In this document: piece by piece, positions 35,966 through 46,130 of the stretch
How positions within the stretch are numbered: the first letter of the stretch is position 1
How the letters are laid out: each line of letters starts with the position of its first letter
DNA from: Streptomyces gelaticus
GTDB lineage: Bacteria > Actinomycetota > Actinomycetes > Streptomycetales > Streptomycetaceae
Reading direction: 5' to 3'
Assembly (NCBI RefSeq): GCF_014649535.1
Contig: NZ_BMTF01000007.1
Span: 62,001 to 126,000 of the forward strand
Length of the DNA: 64,000 bases
Program-made: the position numbers and the translations under genes
Notes under the pieces: generated by a model
Database searches by the model: none
The model's input: only the letters and a program-made list of their open reading frames with translations
Told to the model about the DNA's origin: nothing

Positions 35966-36556
35966 TCAGGGGGTCGCCGCGGACACCACGTAGACGACCG
36001 GGTTCATCGGGTCGGTCATGTTCACCATGATGTCCTGGGTGGGCCGCGGGTCCTTGTTGGTGTGCGTGGTGCCCGCCCATTCCACCCCTGGGTCGAACTT
36101 CCAGCCCGAGACCTCCTGGTCGCGGGCGCCGATGGTCACCTTGCCGGGCTCCAGGTCGGAGCGCCCGCTGCCCATCCGGCCGAGGAAGCGGTCGAGCCCG
36201 GCGGACGTGGTGCGGAACTCCACGTACAGCCGGCTCGCCTTCCAGTTGTTGGTCTCGTAGTACTGCACGTCGAGGGAATTGCCGGGCATCGGCAGCTCGA
36301 AGATCCGGCGCTGCATCCGGGACGGCCAGCCCTCCCGGAGCCCCTGCGCGGAGGCCTCGGCCTCCTTGTTCTGACCGGAGCGGCGGCTCTGGCCGGCGGA
36401 GATCAGCATATAGCCGGCCGGGATGCCGATGAGCAGCACGATGATGGTCGCCGTGATCAGCCGCCGACGGATCATCCGGCGCCGGTCCTGCGGCGGCCGG
36501 CCGTCGTCGGGCGGCGAGGACTGGCGCGGCAGGACGGGGTGCTCGGCTGCGGTCAT
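35966..36556 (-). CDS. Single-TM membrane-anchored protein of unknown function
   Basis: The 196-residue protein has a Pro-rich basic N-terminus, one TM segment at about residues 33-52 (LITATIIVLLIGIPAGYMLI) and a soluble outside domain with NSLDVQYYETNNWKASRLYVEFRT and a closing VVYVVSAATP. The ATG at 36556 is 14 bases after the ROK kinase stop, so it is likely cotranscribed with it. I do not recognise the family. The ordered, compositionally balanced extracytoplasmic domain indicates a real protein. Confidence 0.7.
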   Translation of the reverse strand: MTAAEHPVLPRQSSPPDDGRPPQDRRRMIRRRLITATIIVLLIGIPAGYMLISAGQSRRSGQNKEAEASAQGLREGWPSRMQRRIFELPMPGNSLDVQYYETNNWKASRLYVEFRTTSAGLDRFLGRMGSGRSDLEPGKVTIGARDQEVSGWKFDPGVEWAGTTHTNKDPRPTQDIMVNMTDPMNPVVYVVSAATP

Positions 36557-36570
36557 GTTTCTGGGGATCC

Positions 36571-37734
36571 CTAGGAGGTGCGGGTGTTGCGCGTATTGCG
36601 GATGGTGCTCGCGGCCTGGTCGTAGATCTGGGCGTACCGCTCGTACCGCTCGACCCGGCGGCGGTTGGTACGGCGGAATCTGCGGGCCACCAGCCGGGCC
36701 AGGTCCGCGGCGCCGACCATACCCGCCTCCGGGCCGAGCTGTGCCTTGGCGATCCGGGCCTCGGGCCGGTAACCGCGGCCGGTGAGATGGCGCTTGAAGG
36801 CATCCCTGGCGGGACCGATGAGCAGGTCGTCGGCGGCGCTGACCCCGCCCCCGATGACGAAGCAGGAGGGGTCGAGCGCGGCGGCCAGGTTGGCGATGCC
36901 CACGCCGAGCCACTGACCGATGTCCTGGAGCAGCTCGACGCACATCGCGTCGCCCTCGCGGGCCAGTTCGGTGATGAGCGGCCCGGTGATGTCGGGGATG
37001 TTGCCCTTGACCCGCTCGATGATCCCGTGGGCCACCGGGGAGTCCGCGGCGGCCAGCTCCTTGGCCTCCCGGACGAGCGCGTTGCCGGAGCTGTACTGCT
37101 CCCAGCAGCCGCGGTTCCCGCAGGGGCAGCGGTGGCCGCCGGGCACCACCTGCATGTGGCCGAACTCACCGGCGACGCCGTACTTGCCGCGCTTGACCTG
37201 GCCGTCCTCCAGGATCGCGCCGCCGATGCCGGTGCCGAGCGTGATCATGACGAGGTGGTCCTCGCCGCGGCCGGCGCCGAAGCGCCACTCGGCCCAGGCG
37301 GCGGTGTTGGCGTCGTTGTCGACCATGACGGGGACCACGAGGCGTGAGGCGAGGGCGTCGCGCAGCGGTTCGTCGCGCCAGGCGAGGTGCGGGGCGAAGA
37401 GCACCTTGGAACGGTCCGCGTCGACCCAGCCGGCCGCCCCGATGCCGACGGCGTGCACATCGTGCCGGTCGGAGAGGTCCAGGACCAGCTCGACGATGGT
37501 GTCCTCGACGACCTTGGGGCTCTTGGACTTGTCCGGCGTCTCGGTGCGCAGCTGTTCCAGGATGTTGCCGTCGGCGTCGACGACGCCCGCCATCACCTTC
37601 GTACCGCCGATGTCGATGCCGACGGTGGGTACCCGCGGGGCCGTGAGGTGCGAGCGCCGCTCCCGGGTGCCCACGGTCCGCAGGACGGTGGCGCGGGCGG
37701 AGCCGCGGTGTGTGAAGTCGCGGTACGTGCTCAT
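36571..37734 (-). CDS. ROK-family sugar kinase (glucokinase-like)
   Basis: The protein has the ROK ATP motif VGIDIGGTKVMAGVVD, the catalytic region VMVDNDANTAAW, TLGTGIGGAI, and the zinc motif CPCGNRGCWEQY. ROK proteins with no helix-turn-helix, as here, phosphorylate glucose or related sugars. It has a 33-residue N-terminal extension and a basic C-terminal tail of about 45 residues beyond the usual 310-320-residue core. The ATG at 37734 is chosen because upstream sequence is Pro/Gly-rich. It lies 133 bases downstream of the sugar ABC operon and may handle its imported sugar. Confidence 0.88.
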   Translation of the reverse strand: MSTYRDFTHRGSARATVLRTVGTRERRSHLTAPRVPTVGIDIGGTKVMAGVVDADGNILEQLRTETPDKSKSPKVVEDTIVELVLDLSDRHDVHAVGIGAAGWVDADRSKVLFAPHLAWRDEPLRDALASRLVVPVMVDNDANTAAWAEWRFGAGRGEDHLVMITLGTGIGGAILEDGQVKRGKYGVAGEFGHMQVVPGGHRCPCGNRGCWEQYSSGNALVREAKELAAADSPVAHGIIERVKGNIPDITGPLITELAREGDAMCVELLQDIGQWLGVGIANLAAALDPSCFVIGGGVSAADDLLIGPARDAFKRHLTGRGYRPEARIAKAQLGPEAGMVGAADLARLVARRFRRTNRRRVERYERYAQIYDQAASTIRNTRNTRTS

Positions 37735-37867
37735 CGTCCCTGCGGGGTCTGGGGGAGCCGGGGGCGGTGCTCCCGGCGGCGGACTGCGCCCGTCGGGCTC
37801 GATTCTGCCACTGCCGGGGCACCGGGGCTGGCGCACCGGTGGGTACGGGGCCGGTCCCGGCCCGGGG

Positions 37868-38728
37868 CTACTCGGCCTTGCCGGGGACCGGGTGACCGCC
37901 GAGATGCGTCGGTGCGGGGGCCCGTTCCAGCTCGTGGCTGAGCTCCTCCAGCTCGCTGCCGCCCGCCATCTGGCGGGTCAGCTCGTCCAGCGTGATGCTC
38001 GCCCGGGTGTGGCTGCCGGACATCGCGCCGCGCTTCAGGAGCACGAATCGGTCACCGACGAGATACGCGTGGTGCGGGTTGTGCGTGATGAGGACCACGC
38101 CGAGACCCGCGTCGCGGGCGGCCGCGACGTACTTCAGCACGACCCCGGACTGCTTGACGCCGAGCGCGGCGGTGGGCTCGTCCAGGACGAGGACCTTGGC
38201 GCCGAAGTAGACGGCCCGCGCGATGGCGACGCACTGGCGCTCGCCGCCGGAGAGGGTGCCGATCGGCTGGTCGACGTCGCGCAGGTCGATGCCCATGCGC
38301 AGCAGCTCGGAGCGGGTGGTCTCGCGCATCAGCCGTACGTCGAGGCGCTTGAAGGGGCCGGCGCCGGTGGTCGGCTCGGAACCGAGGAAGAAGTTCCGCC
38401 AGACCGGCATCAGGGGGACGACGGCCAGGTCCTGGTAGACCGTGGCGATGCCGCGGTCCAGGGCGTCGCGCGGGTTGACGAGGGTGGTCTCCTCGCCGTC
38501 GATGAGGAAGGTCCCCGCGTCGTGCCGGTGCAGCCCGGCGATGATCTTGATCAGGGTGGACTTGCCGGCACCGTTGTCGCCGAGCACACAGGAGATCTCG
38601 CCCGCGTGGACCTCCAGCGAGACGTCCGTCAGGGCCTTGATGTTGCCGTAGTACTTGCTGACGTGGTCCAGCTCGACGAGCGCCCGGTGAGGCGCCTCCT
38701 GTCCGGCCGGTGCCTTGGGGGCCGTCAT
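37868..38728 (-). CDS. Sugar ABC transporter ATPase, single-domain CUT2 type
   Basis: This 286-residue ATPase carries Walker [18 protein letters not shown], signature [16 protein letters not shown], Walker [14 protein letters not shown] and the switch region [15 protein letters not shown]2 importers usually use a fused two-domain ATPase of about 500 residues; this one has a single domain and must dimerise. Its ATG overlaps the permease stop (ATGA). It forms an importer with the permease and one or both binding proteins upstream. Confidence 0.92.
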   Translation of the reverse strand: MTAPKAPAGQEAPHRALVELDHVSKYYGNIKALTDVSLEVHAGEISCVLGDNGAGKSTLIKIIAGLHRHDAGTFLIDGEETTLVNPRDALDRGIATVYQDLAVVPLMPVWRNFFLGSEPTTGAGPFKRLDVRLMRETTRSELLRMGIDLRDVDQPIGTLSGGERQCVAIARAVYFGAKVLVLDEPTAALGVKQSGVVLKYVAAARDAGLGVVLITHNPHHAYLVGDRFVLLKRGAMSGSHTRASITLDELTRQMAGGSELEELSHELERAPAPTHLGGHPVPGKAE

Positions 38729-39777
38729 TTCGTCGCCTCCGCGCGCTTGCGAACCCATGCGTTGAGCAGGGTGGCCAGGAGCAGCATGGCTCCGAGGAAG
38801 AACTTGAACCAGTCCGGGTTCCACTCCGCGTACACGATGCCCTTGCTGGTCATACCGAAGATGAAGGCACCGACCGCGGAGCCGATCGCGGAGCCGTAGC
38901 CGCCGGTGATCAGACAGCCGCCGATGACGGCCGCGATGATGTAGATCAGTTCGTTGCCGACGCCCTCGCCGGACTGCACCACGTCGAACGAGAACAACAG
39001 GTGCTGGCCGGAGACCCAGGCGGCGAAGGCGACCCCGAGGTAGAGCCCGATCTTGGTGCGGATCACCGGGACGCCGACCGCGCGGGCCGCGTCGGCCTCG
39101 CCGCCGACCGCGAAGATCCAGTTGCCGAAGCGGGTGCGGAGCAGGATCCAGGTGGCGATCGCGACGAGTACCGCCCACCACAGGATGGTGACCTTGAACT
39201 CGACACCGCCGATGGTCCACTGCGAGGCGAAGACCTTGCGGGCCGAGTCGAAGCCCTCCATGTCGCCGATGGCCTTGGTGGACACGGTCCCGCTGATCAG
39301 CTTGGTGAAGCCCAGATTGAGGCCGGTCAGCATCAGGAACGTACCGAGCGTGATGATGAAGCTCGGCAGTTTCGTGCGGGTCAGCATGAAGCCGTTGAAG
39401 GCGCCGATGGCCAGGGTGACCAGCAACGACACGAAGACACCGACCCAGACGTTGGCCGTCATCTGGTAGCTGAACATCGACGAGATCAGCGCGGAGCTGG
39501 TGACCAGCACACCGGCGGAGAGGTCGAACTCGCCGCCGATCATCAGCAGCGCCACCGGGGCGGCCATGATCCCGATCGTCGAGGCCGCGTACAGGACGGT
39601 GCCGAGGCTGGAGGCGCGCAGGAAGCTGTCGGCGACGATCGAGAAGAAGACGAAGACGGCCGCGGCACCGACCACCGAGCCGAGCTCGGGGCGGCCGAGC
39701 AGCCTGCGCAGCGGTGAGGTGCGCATCAGCCGCTCGTCGGCCCCGGCCGGGGCGGACGGTCCGGCGATCGTGCTCAT
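38725..39777 (-). CDS. Sugar ABC transporter permease (RbsC/XylH family)
   Basis: This hydrophobic 350-residue protein matches the CUT2 permease family: [35 protein letters not shown] and [16 protein letters not shown], the last being the coupling loop to the ATPase. The ATG at 39777 overlaps the stop of the binding-protein gene (ATGA), and its own stop overlaps the ATPase start. The three genes are therefore translationally coupled. Confidence 0.92.
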   Translation of the reverse strand: MSTIAGPSAPAGADERLMRTSPLRRLLGRPELGSVVGAAAVFVFFSIVADSFLRASSLGTVLYAASTIGIMAAPVALLMIGGEFDLSAGVLVTSSALISSMFSYQMTANVWVGVFVSLLVTLAIGAFNGFMLTRTKLPSFIITLGTFLMLTGLNLGFTKLISGTVSTKAIGDMEGFDSARKVFASQWTIGGVEFKVTILWWAVLVAIATWILLRTRFGNWIFAVGGEADAARAVGVPVIRTKIGLYLGVAFAAWVSGQHLLFSFDVVQSGEGVGNELIYIIAAVIGGCLITGGYGSAIGSAVGAFIFGMTSKGIVYAEWNPDWFKFFLGAMLLLATLLNAWVRKRAEATK

Positions 39778-40787
39778 CGGGTCCCCCGCTTCGTGTACTG
39801 GGCGAGTTCGGCGGCGTCCTCGGCGGTGATGATCTGGGGTCCGGTGAGGACCGGGCGGCCGCCGCCGAGCACATTGCCGTTGTAGCGGTGGAGCCAGAGC
39901 AGGTCGACCGCCTCGTACCCCTGGAGGTAGGGCTGCTGGTCGACGGCGAAGCCGAGGGTCTTGTCCTGGAGGGCCGTGGCGACCTTGGCGTTCAGGTCGA
40001 AGGTGTCGATCTCGGCCTTGCTGCCCGCGGTCTTCTTCGCCTTGACGGCGGCGTCCGCGAAGGGCGCGCCGAGGGTGACGACCGCGTCGATGTTCTTGTC
40101 GGCCTGGAGCTTGGCCTCGATGGACGCCTGGACGTCGGGCATGTTGGTGCCCTCGACGTAGAGGTTCTGCATCTGCCCGTCGAAGGTCTTCTTCGCTCCG
40201 GCACAGCGCTGCTCGTGGCCGACGTTGCCCTGCTCGTGCAGGATGCAGAGCGCCTTCTTGCGGCCCCGCGCGTTGAGCTCCTCGCCGACCGCCTCGCCCG
40301 CGATGGACTCGTCCTGGCCGATGTGGGTGAGTGCGCCGAACCGCTTGGACTCCGCAGAGCCCGAGTTCACCGTGATCACCGGGATTCCGGCCTTGGTGGC
40401 CTTGGTCACGACGTCCTTCATGGCGTCGGGCTTGGCGAGGGTGACGATCAGCCCGTCGACCTTCTGGTCGATGGCGGCCTGCACCAGCTGGGCCTGCTGC
40501 TGTGCCTCGTCGTTGTGCGAGTACAGGAACTTGATGTTGTCCTTGACGGCCGCCTGCTCGGCACCGCGCTGGACGATGTCCCAGAAGGTGTCCCCGTCGC
40601 CCGAGTGGGTGACCATGGCGAAGGTCCAGCGGGGCGTGTCCACGGCGGCCCGGCCCTCGGCGGCGGCGCGGGCCGCGCGTTCCTCCGCCCGCTTGCCACC
40701 GGTGCTGCTGCATCCCACGAGGGAGGCCCCGAGCACCGCCGCAAGCACGGCGCCCATCGCACGTACCCCTGTCCGAACCCTTGCCAC
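39774..40787 (-). CDS. Sugar ABC substrate-binding lipoprotein, copy 1
   Basis: This RbsB-type binding protein has a lipoprotein signal (basic start, hydrophobic [14 protein letters not shown] with lipobox LVGC) and the mature core [39 protein letters not shown] and [14 protein letters not shown]. The GTG at 40787 gives the best signal peptide; an ATG at 40757 is also possible. It is very similar along its whole length to the next gene upstream, so the two arose by tandem duplication. The ligand is probably a monosaccharide or polyol. Confidence 0.88.
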   Translation of the reverse strand: MARVRTGVRAMGAVLAAVLGASLVGCSSTGGKRAEERAARAAAEGRAAVDTPRWTFAMVTHSGDGDTFWDIVQRGAEQAAVKDNIKFLYSHNDEAQQQAQLVQAAIDQKVDGLIVTLAKPDAMKDVVTKATKAGIPVITVNSGSAESKRFGALTHIGQDESIAGEAVGEELNARGRKKALCILHEQGNVGHEQRCAGAKKTFDGQMQNLYVEGTNMPDVQASIEAKLQADKNIDAVVTLGAPFADAAVKAKKTAGSKAEIDTFDLNAKVATALQDKTLGFAVDQQPYLQGYEAVDLLWLHRYNGNVLGGGRPVLTGPQIITAEDAAELAQYTKRGTR

Positions 40788-40954
40788 GACGCCGTGCCCT
40801 TCTTGTGCTGCTCGCTGTGCTGCTTGGAGTGGCCGGGGGTGGTGCTGCACACCCGGCCCGGCTGGCCAAGTATCCCCGAGCGGTCGGCGGCGCCGCCCGG
40901 CAGGGGCGGGAGCCGTGTACCGGCACCGGGTGCGCACCGCGATGTGCGGGCGGT

Positions 40955-41962
40955 TCACCGGGTGCCGCGCGCGGTGTACTTCTCCAGCTGCGGCACGTCC
41001 TTCGCGGTGACGATCGCCGGGCCGGTGAGCACCGGCTTTCCGCCGCCGATGACGTTGCCGTTGGTCCGGTTCAGCCACAGCTCGTCGACGGCGAGGTAGC
41101 CCTGGAGATACGGCTGCTGGTCGACGGCGAAGCCGACCTCGTGGGCCTTCAACCGCTTGACGACCTCGGCGTTCAGATCGAAGGTGTCGACCTCCGCCGT
41201 ACTGCCGGAGCCGTCCTTGGCCTTGACGGAGGCGGCGGCGAAGGGGGCGCCGAGGGTGACGATCGCGTCGATGTCCCTGTCGGCCTGGAGCTTCGCCTCG
41301 ATGGAAGAGGTGGAGGCCGGCATGTTGGTGCCGTCGACGTCGAGGTTCTCGACCCGGCCGCCGAAGGTCTTGCGCACCCCGGCGCAGCGCTCCTCCAGCG
41401 AGACGTTGCCCTGCTCGTGGATGACGCAGAGGGCCTTCTTGCGGCCCCGTGCGTCGAGCTCCTCGCCGACGGCCTCGCCCGCGACCTTCTCGTCCTGGCC
41501 GATGTGACCGAGGGCGCCGAGCCGCTCGGAGAACCGCGCGCCCGAGTTGATGGTCACCACGGGTATGCCGGCCTTCACGGCCTTGGCGACGACGTCCTCG
41601 ACGGCTTCCGGTTTGGCGAGGGTGACGATCAGCCCGTCGACCTTCTGGTCGATGGCGGCCTGCACCAGCTGGGCCTGTTCCTTGCCCTCCTTGTCCGCCG
41701 AGTACAGGAACTCGGCGTTGTCCTTGGCAGCCGCCTGTTCCGCGCCGCTCTGCACGATGTCCCAGAAGGTGTCGCCCTCCCCCGAGTGCGTGACCATCGC
41801 GATCTTCATCCGGGGTGTGGTGGCGACGCCCGCGCCACCGCTCGTGCCCGCCGGCTTCTCCTCGGCGCTGCGGCCGCCGGAGCCGCTGCAGCCGGAGACG
41901 GCGATACCGATTCCGAGGGCCGCGACGGTGATCAGGGTTGCTGCCTTGCGAGAGGTACGCAT
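40955..41962 (-). CDS. Sugar ABC substrate-binding lipoprotein, copy 2
   Basis: The 335-residue paralogue of the downstream binding protein has a signal MRTSRKAATLITVAALG ending in lipobox VSGC, and the same core motifs ([54 protein letters not shown]). It is the first gene of the leftward import operon and is separated from copy 1 by 167 bases, enough for a separate promoter. Keeping two intact copies suggests different affinity or ligands, which is inference. Confidence 0.88.
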   Translation of the reverse strand: MRTSRKAATLITVAALGIGIAVSGCSGSGGRSAEEKPAGTSGGAGVATTPRMKIAMVTHSGEGDTFWDIVQSGAEQAAAKDNAEFLYSADKEGKEQAQLVQAAIDQKVDGLIVTLAKPEAVEDVVAKAVKAGIPVVTINSGARFSERLGALGHIGQDEKVAGEAVGEELDARGRKKALCVIHEQGNVSLEERCAGVRKTFGGRVENLDVDGTNMPASTSSIEAKLQADRDIDAIVTLGAPFAAASVKAKDGSGSTAEVDTFDLNAEVVKRLKAHEVGFAVDQQPYLQGYLAVDELWLNRTNGNVIGGGKPVLTGPAIVTAKDVPQLEKYTARGTR

Positions 41963-42055
41963 GGTGGGTCCGCCTTCTCTCCCGGCCGCCCGAGTGCGGC
42001 TGGAGGAGTTCTAGCGGTGGGCGTACGAGACGTCAACGGGGCCGTGCGGCCGTCG

Positions 42056-42814
42056 TCACCGTACGAGCAGCTGGAAGTCGAAGCTGTAGCGCGAGGCCCG
42101 GTAGATGTGGGAGCCGAACTCGACGGCCCGTCCGGTGTCGTCGAAGGTGGTGCGCTCCATCGTCAGCAGGGCGGCGCCCTCCGCCTCGGCGAGCCCGGCC
42201 GCCTCGTCGGCGGTGGCGAGCCGGGCGCCGACGGTCTGGCGGGCGCTGTGCAGGGTGATCCCGGCGCCGCGCAGCAGCCGGTACAGGCCGGTGGCCTCCA
42301 GCCGTTCGGTGTCCAGGTCGACGATCCCGGGCGGCAGATGGTTGCGCAGCAGTGCCAGCGGCTCGCCGTGGGCGTACCGCAGCCGCTCCACGAGGTGTAC
42401 GCCGGTGCCTTCGGCGACCGCCAGGGCTTCGGCCACCTCGGGGCCGGCGGGCTCGACGGTGTTGCGCAGGACACGGGTCGCGGGGTGCCCGCCCGCGGCC
42501 TCCAGGTCGTCGTAGAGGCTGCTCAGTTCGAGCGGGCGCCGGACCGTGCTGTGCACGACCTGGGTGCCCACGCCGCGGCGGCGGACCATCAGTCCCTTGT
42601 CGACCAGTGACTGGATGGCCTGGCGGACCGTGGGCCGGGACAGGCCGAGCCGGGCCGCGAGCTCGATCTCGTTGCCGAGGAGGCTGCCGGGGGCGAGCCG
42701 GCCCTCTTCGACGGCCGCTTCCAGCTGCTGGGCCAGCTGGAAGTAGAGCGGGATCGGGCTGGTGCGGTCCACGCCGAGTTCAAGTGCGGCGGGGTCGGTG
42801 GTGGGTTTCGGCAC
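42056..42814 (-). CDS. GntR-family regulator with UTRA domain (HutC type)
   Basis: The N-terminal winged helix (PLYFQLAQQLEAAVEEGRLAPG, then ELAARLGLSRPTVRQAIQSL) is followed by a UTRA effector domain ending SHIYRASRYSFDFQLLVR. UTRA domains bind small molecules such as sugar derivatives. The gene is divergent from a Gfo/Idh/MocA dehydrogenase, and a near-perfect 24-bp palindrome lies between them. It probably controls the dehydrogenase and perhaps the sugar importer, whose first gene begins 94 bases downstream. Confidence 0.92.
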   Translation of the reverse strand: MPKPTTDPAALELGVDRTSPIPLYFQLAQQLEAAVEEGRLAPGSLLGNEIELAARLGLSRPTVRQAIQSLVDKGLMVRRRGVGTQVVHSTVRRPLELSSLYDDLEAAGGHPATRVLRNTVEPAGPEVAEALAVAEGTGVHLVERLRYAHGEPLALLRNHLPPGIVDLDTERLEATGLYRLLRGAGITLHSARQTVGARLATADEAAGLAEAEGAALLTMERTTFDDTGRAVEFGSHIYRASRYSFDFQLLVR

Positions 42815-42858
42815 GCGTGGAGGGTAACCCTCACGTCAGAACTTCCGGTAGTCCGGTC

Positions 42859-42882
42859 GTCCTGTTGTCCGGACAGCAGGAC
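42859..42882. promoter_or_regulatory. 24-bp palindromic operator candidate
   Basis: The segment reads GTCCTG, T, TGTCCGGACA, G, CAGGAC. Every position pairs in the palindrome except the one T/G pair. It is centred in the 137-base gap between the divergent GntR and dehydrogenase genes, the classical place for an autoregulatory operator. Confidence 0.6.
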
Positions 42883-42951
42883 CAACAAACAAGCCACACC
42901 TTGTCAGGACATATGGTTGACAGCGCAGCCGACGGGCGGCACGTTGGGTCC

Positions 42952-43974
42952 ATGCGTATCGGACTCATCGGCACCGGCCGGATCGGTTCCTTCCACGCGG
43001 GCGTGCTGGCCCGCCATCCCGAGGTGGACGCCCTGGTGGTGACGGACACCGATGCGGCGCGGGCCGCCGAGGTCGCGCGGGCCACCGGCGCGACGGCCCT
43101 CCCGGGCACGGCCGAGGTGTTCGGCGCGGGTGTGGACGCCGTGGTGATCGCCTCGGCCACCTCGGCGCACGCGGAGCTGATCGGCCGGGCGGCACGGGCG
43201 GGGCTCCCGGCGTTCTGCGAGAAGCCGATCGCCCTGGACCTGTCCGGGACCCTGGGCGCGCTGCGCGAGGTCGACCGGGCCGGGAGCGTGCTGCAACTGG
43301 GCTTCATGCGCCGGTTCGACGCGGGATTCCGGGCGGCCCGCGCGGCCGTGCGGTCCGGCGCGCTGGGCAGGCTGCACTCCGTGCGGGCGGTGACGATGGA
43401 CCCCGCCCCGCCGCCCGCCGCGTATCTCCCGCTCTCCGGGGGGTTGTACCGGGACTGCCTGGTCCATGACTTCGACATGCTGCGGTGGGTGACGGGCCGT
43501 GAGGTGACGGAGGTGTACGCCGCCGGGTCGGATGCCGGGCCCGGGATGTTCCGGGCGGCGGGCGACGTGGACACGGCGGCGGTCCTGCTGACCCTCGACG
43601 ACGGCACCCTGGCCACCGCGGCGGCCACCCGCTGCAACGGCGCCGGCTACGACGTGCGGATGGAGCTGGCGGGCGAGCTGGACCAGATCACGGTCGGCCT
43701 GGACGGCCGCACGCCGATCACCTCGGCCGAACCCCAGGGCCCGCCGGCCCCCGTCGGCCCCTGGCCCGGTTTCCTGGAACGGTTCGCCCCGGCGTACGAG
43801 GCCGAACTGGACGCCTTCGTACGGGTGGTGCGGGGCGAGCTGCCCAATCCGTGCGACGGTCGGGAGGCGTGGTTCGCGCTGCTGATCGCGGAGGCGTGCG
43901 AGGTGTCGCGCCGGGAGCGCCGCCCCGTGACGATCGCGGAGATCGCCGACGGCGCGGCGCAGCCCGTCGGTTAG
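42952..43974 (+). CDS. Gfo/Idh/MocA-family oxidoreductase (inositol dehydrogenase-like)
   Basis: The 340-residue protein starts MRIGLIGTGRIGSFHAGVLA (NAD-binding GxGxxG), contains AFCEKPIALD (the EKP motif with catalytic Lys) and YRDCLVHDFDMLRWVTG (the HDxDxxRW segment typical of myo-inositol 2-dehydrogenases). It oxidises a polyol or sugar. The ATG at 42952 gives the canonical N-terminus and has no clear ribosome binding site; ATG 42913 would add 13 unsupported residues. With the GntR gene and importer it suggests an inositol- or sugar-catabolic unit. Confidence 0.88.
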   Translation: MRIGLIGTGRIGSFHAGVLARHPEVDALVVTDTDAARAAEVARATGATALPGTAEVFGAGVDAVVIASATSAHAELIGRAARAGLPAFCEKPIALDLSGTLGALREVDRAGSVLQLGFMRRFDAGFRAARAAVRSGALGRLHSVRAVTMDPAPPPAAYLPLSGGLYRDCLVHDFDMLRWVTGREVTEVYAAGSDAGPGMFRAAGDVDTAAVLLTLDDGTLATAAATRCNGAGYDVRMELAGELDQITVGLDGRTPITSAEPQGPPAPVGPWPGFLERFAPAYEAELDAFVRVVRGELPNPCDGREAWFALLIAEACEVSRRERRPVTIAEIADGAAQPVG

Positions 43975-44003
43975 GCCGTGCCCGGCGGTGGGCACTGCGC
44001 GCG

Positions 44004-44073
44004 GCCCAGGGTCTTTCGTTTGGATCATGCCGGACCCCGCGAGCCCGGCCTGATCGAACGAAAGATCCTGGGC
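44004..44073. repeat. Long imperfect stem-loop, terminator or palindromic repeat
   Basis: Arms 44004-44033 and 44045-44073 pair over about 29 bases with few mismatches (left contains CAGGGTCTTTCGTTTGGATC; the right arm is nearly its complement) around an 11-base loop. It fills the gap between the convergent dehydrogenase and P450 genes. It can act as a bidirectional terminator. I recall similar TCTTTCGTTTGGATCATGCCGG hairpins between genes in other Streptomyces, which would make it a dispersed palindromic element. Confidence 0.6.
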
Positions 44074-44097
44074 GTGGGCGAGGCGGAGCCCCTTGGC

Positions 44098-45294
<1,197 letters not shown>

Positions 45295-45358
45295 GGGATC
45301 GCCCCTCCCGGTCTGACGGCTCGTTCGGCCGGATCGCTCAGGACCCGGCCGGTTCACC

Positions 45359-46075
45359 CTATGTCGCCGGCTCCGCGCCGTCGTCGTCGAGCAGGCCCGC
45401 GTCGTGCACCAACAGCGCGATCTGGACACGGTTGTTGAAGCCGAATCTGGCCAGGATCCGGGACACCTGCGTCTTCACGGTCGCCACGCTGAGATAGAGC
45501 GTCGCGGCGATCTCGGCATTGGAACGGCCGCGCGCCACGGCGATCGCGACCTCGCGTTCCCGTTCCGCGAGCACGGCGATCCGCTGCCGTGCCCGGTCCG
45601 CCCGGTCGTCGCGGGGGCCGGTCCCGGCGGCGCGGACCATCAGCCGGCGTGTCACCGCCGGCGAGAGCACCGGATCGCCGGCCGCCACCTGTCGCACCGC
45701 GTCGACGATCTGCGCGGGCGGGGTGTCCTTCAGTACGAACCCGGCCGCCCCGGCGCGGATGGCCCGCAGCACCTGTTCGTCGGCGTGGAACGTCGTCAGG
45801 ACGATGACCTCCGGGGCGCCGGGGCGGCCGCGCAGGGACTCGGTCGCGGTCAGCCCGTCCATGCCCGGCATCCGGATGTCCATCAGCACCACGTCGGGGC
45901 GCAGCCGGTCGACGAGCTCCGCGGCCTGAGTGCCGTTCGCCCCCTCCCCCACGATCTCGATGTCGTCGGCACCGCCGAGCATCAGGGCGAGGCCGGCCCG
46001 TACGAGCGGGTCGTCGTCGACGATCAGCAGCCGGACGGGCGGTGCCGCGGGATCCATCGGGGCGGGGGTGGTCAT
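45359..46075 (-). CDS. NarL-family response regulator
   Basis: The receiver domain begins LLIVDDDPLVRAGLALML with the phospho-acceptor in DVVLMDIRMPGMDG and the Lys in VLKDTPPA. The LuxR helix-turn-helix is LAEREREVAIAVARGRSNAE and continues through VATVKTQVSRILARFG. The ATG at 46075 is preferred over the longer frame. It follows the kinase gene at 46131 in the same direction with a 55-base gap, forming a two-component pair whose signal is unknown. Confidence 0.92.
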   Translation of the reverse strand: MTTPAPMDPAAPPVRLLIVDDDPLVRAGLALMLGGADDIEIVGEGANGTQAAELVDRLRPDVVLMDIRMPGMDGLTATESLRGRPGAPEVIVLTTFHADEQVLRAIRAGAAGFVLKDTPPAQIVDAVRQVAAGDPVLSPAVTRRLMVRAAGTGPRDDRADRARQRIAVLAEREREVAIAVARGRSNAEIAATLYLSVATVKTQVSRILARFGFNNRVQIALLVHDAGLLDDDGAEPAT

Positions 46076-46130
46076 GACGACAACCGTAGTCAGGCCCGGA
46101 CGCCTCAGGGGCCGGGGGCCGGTGGGAGGG

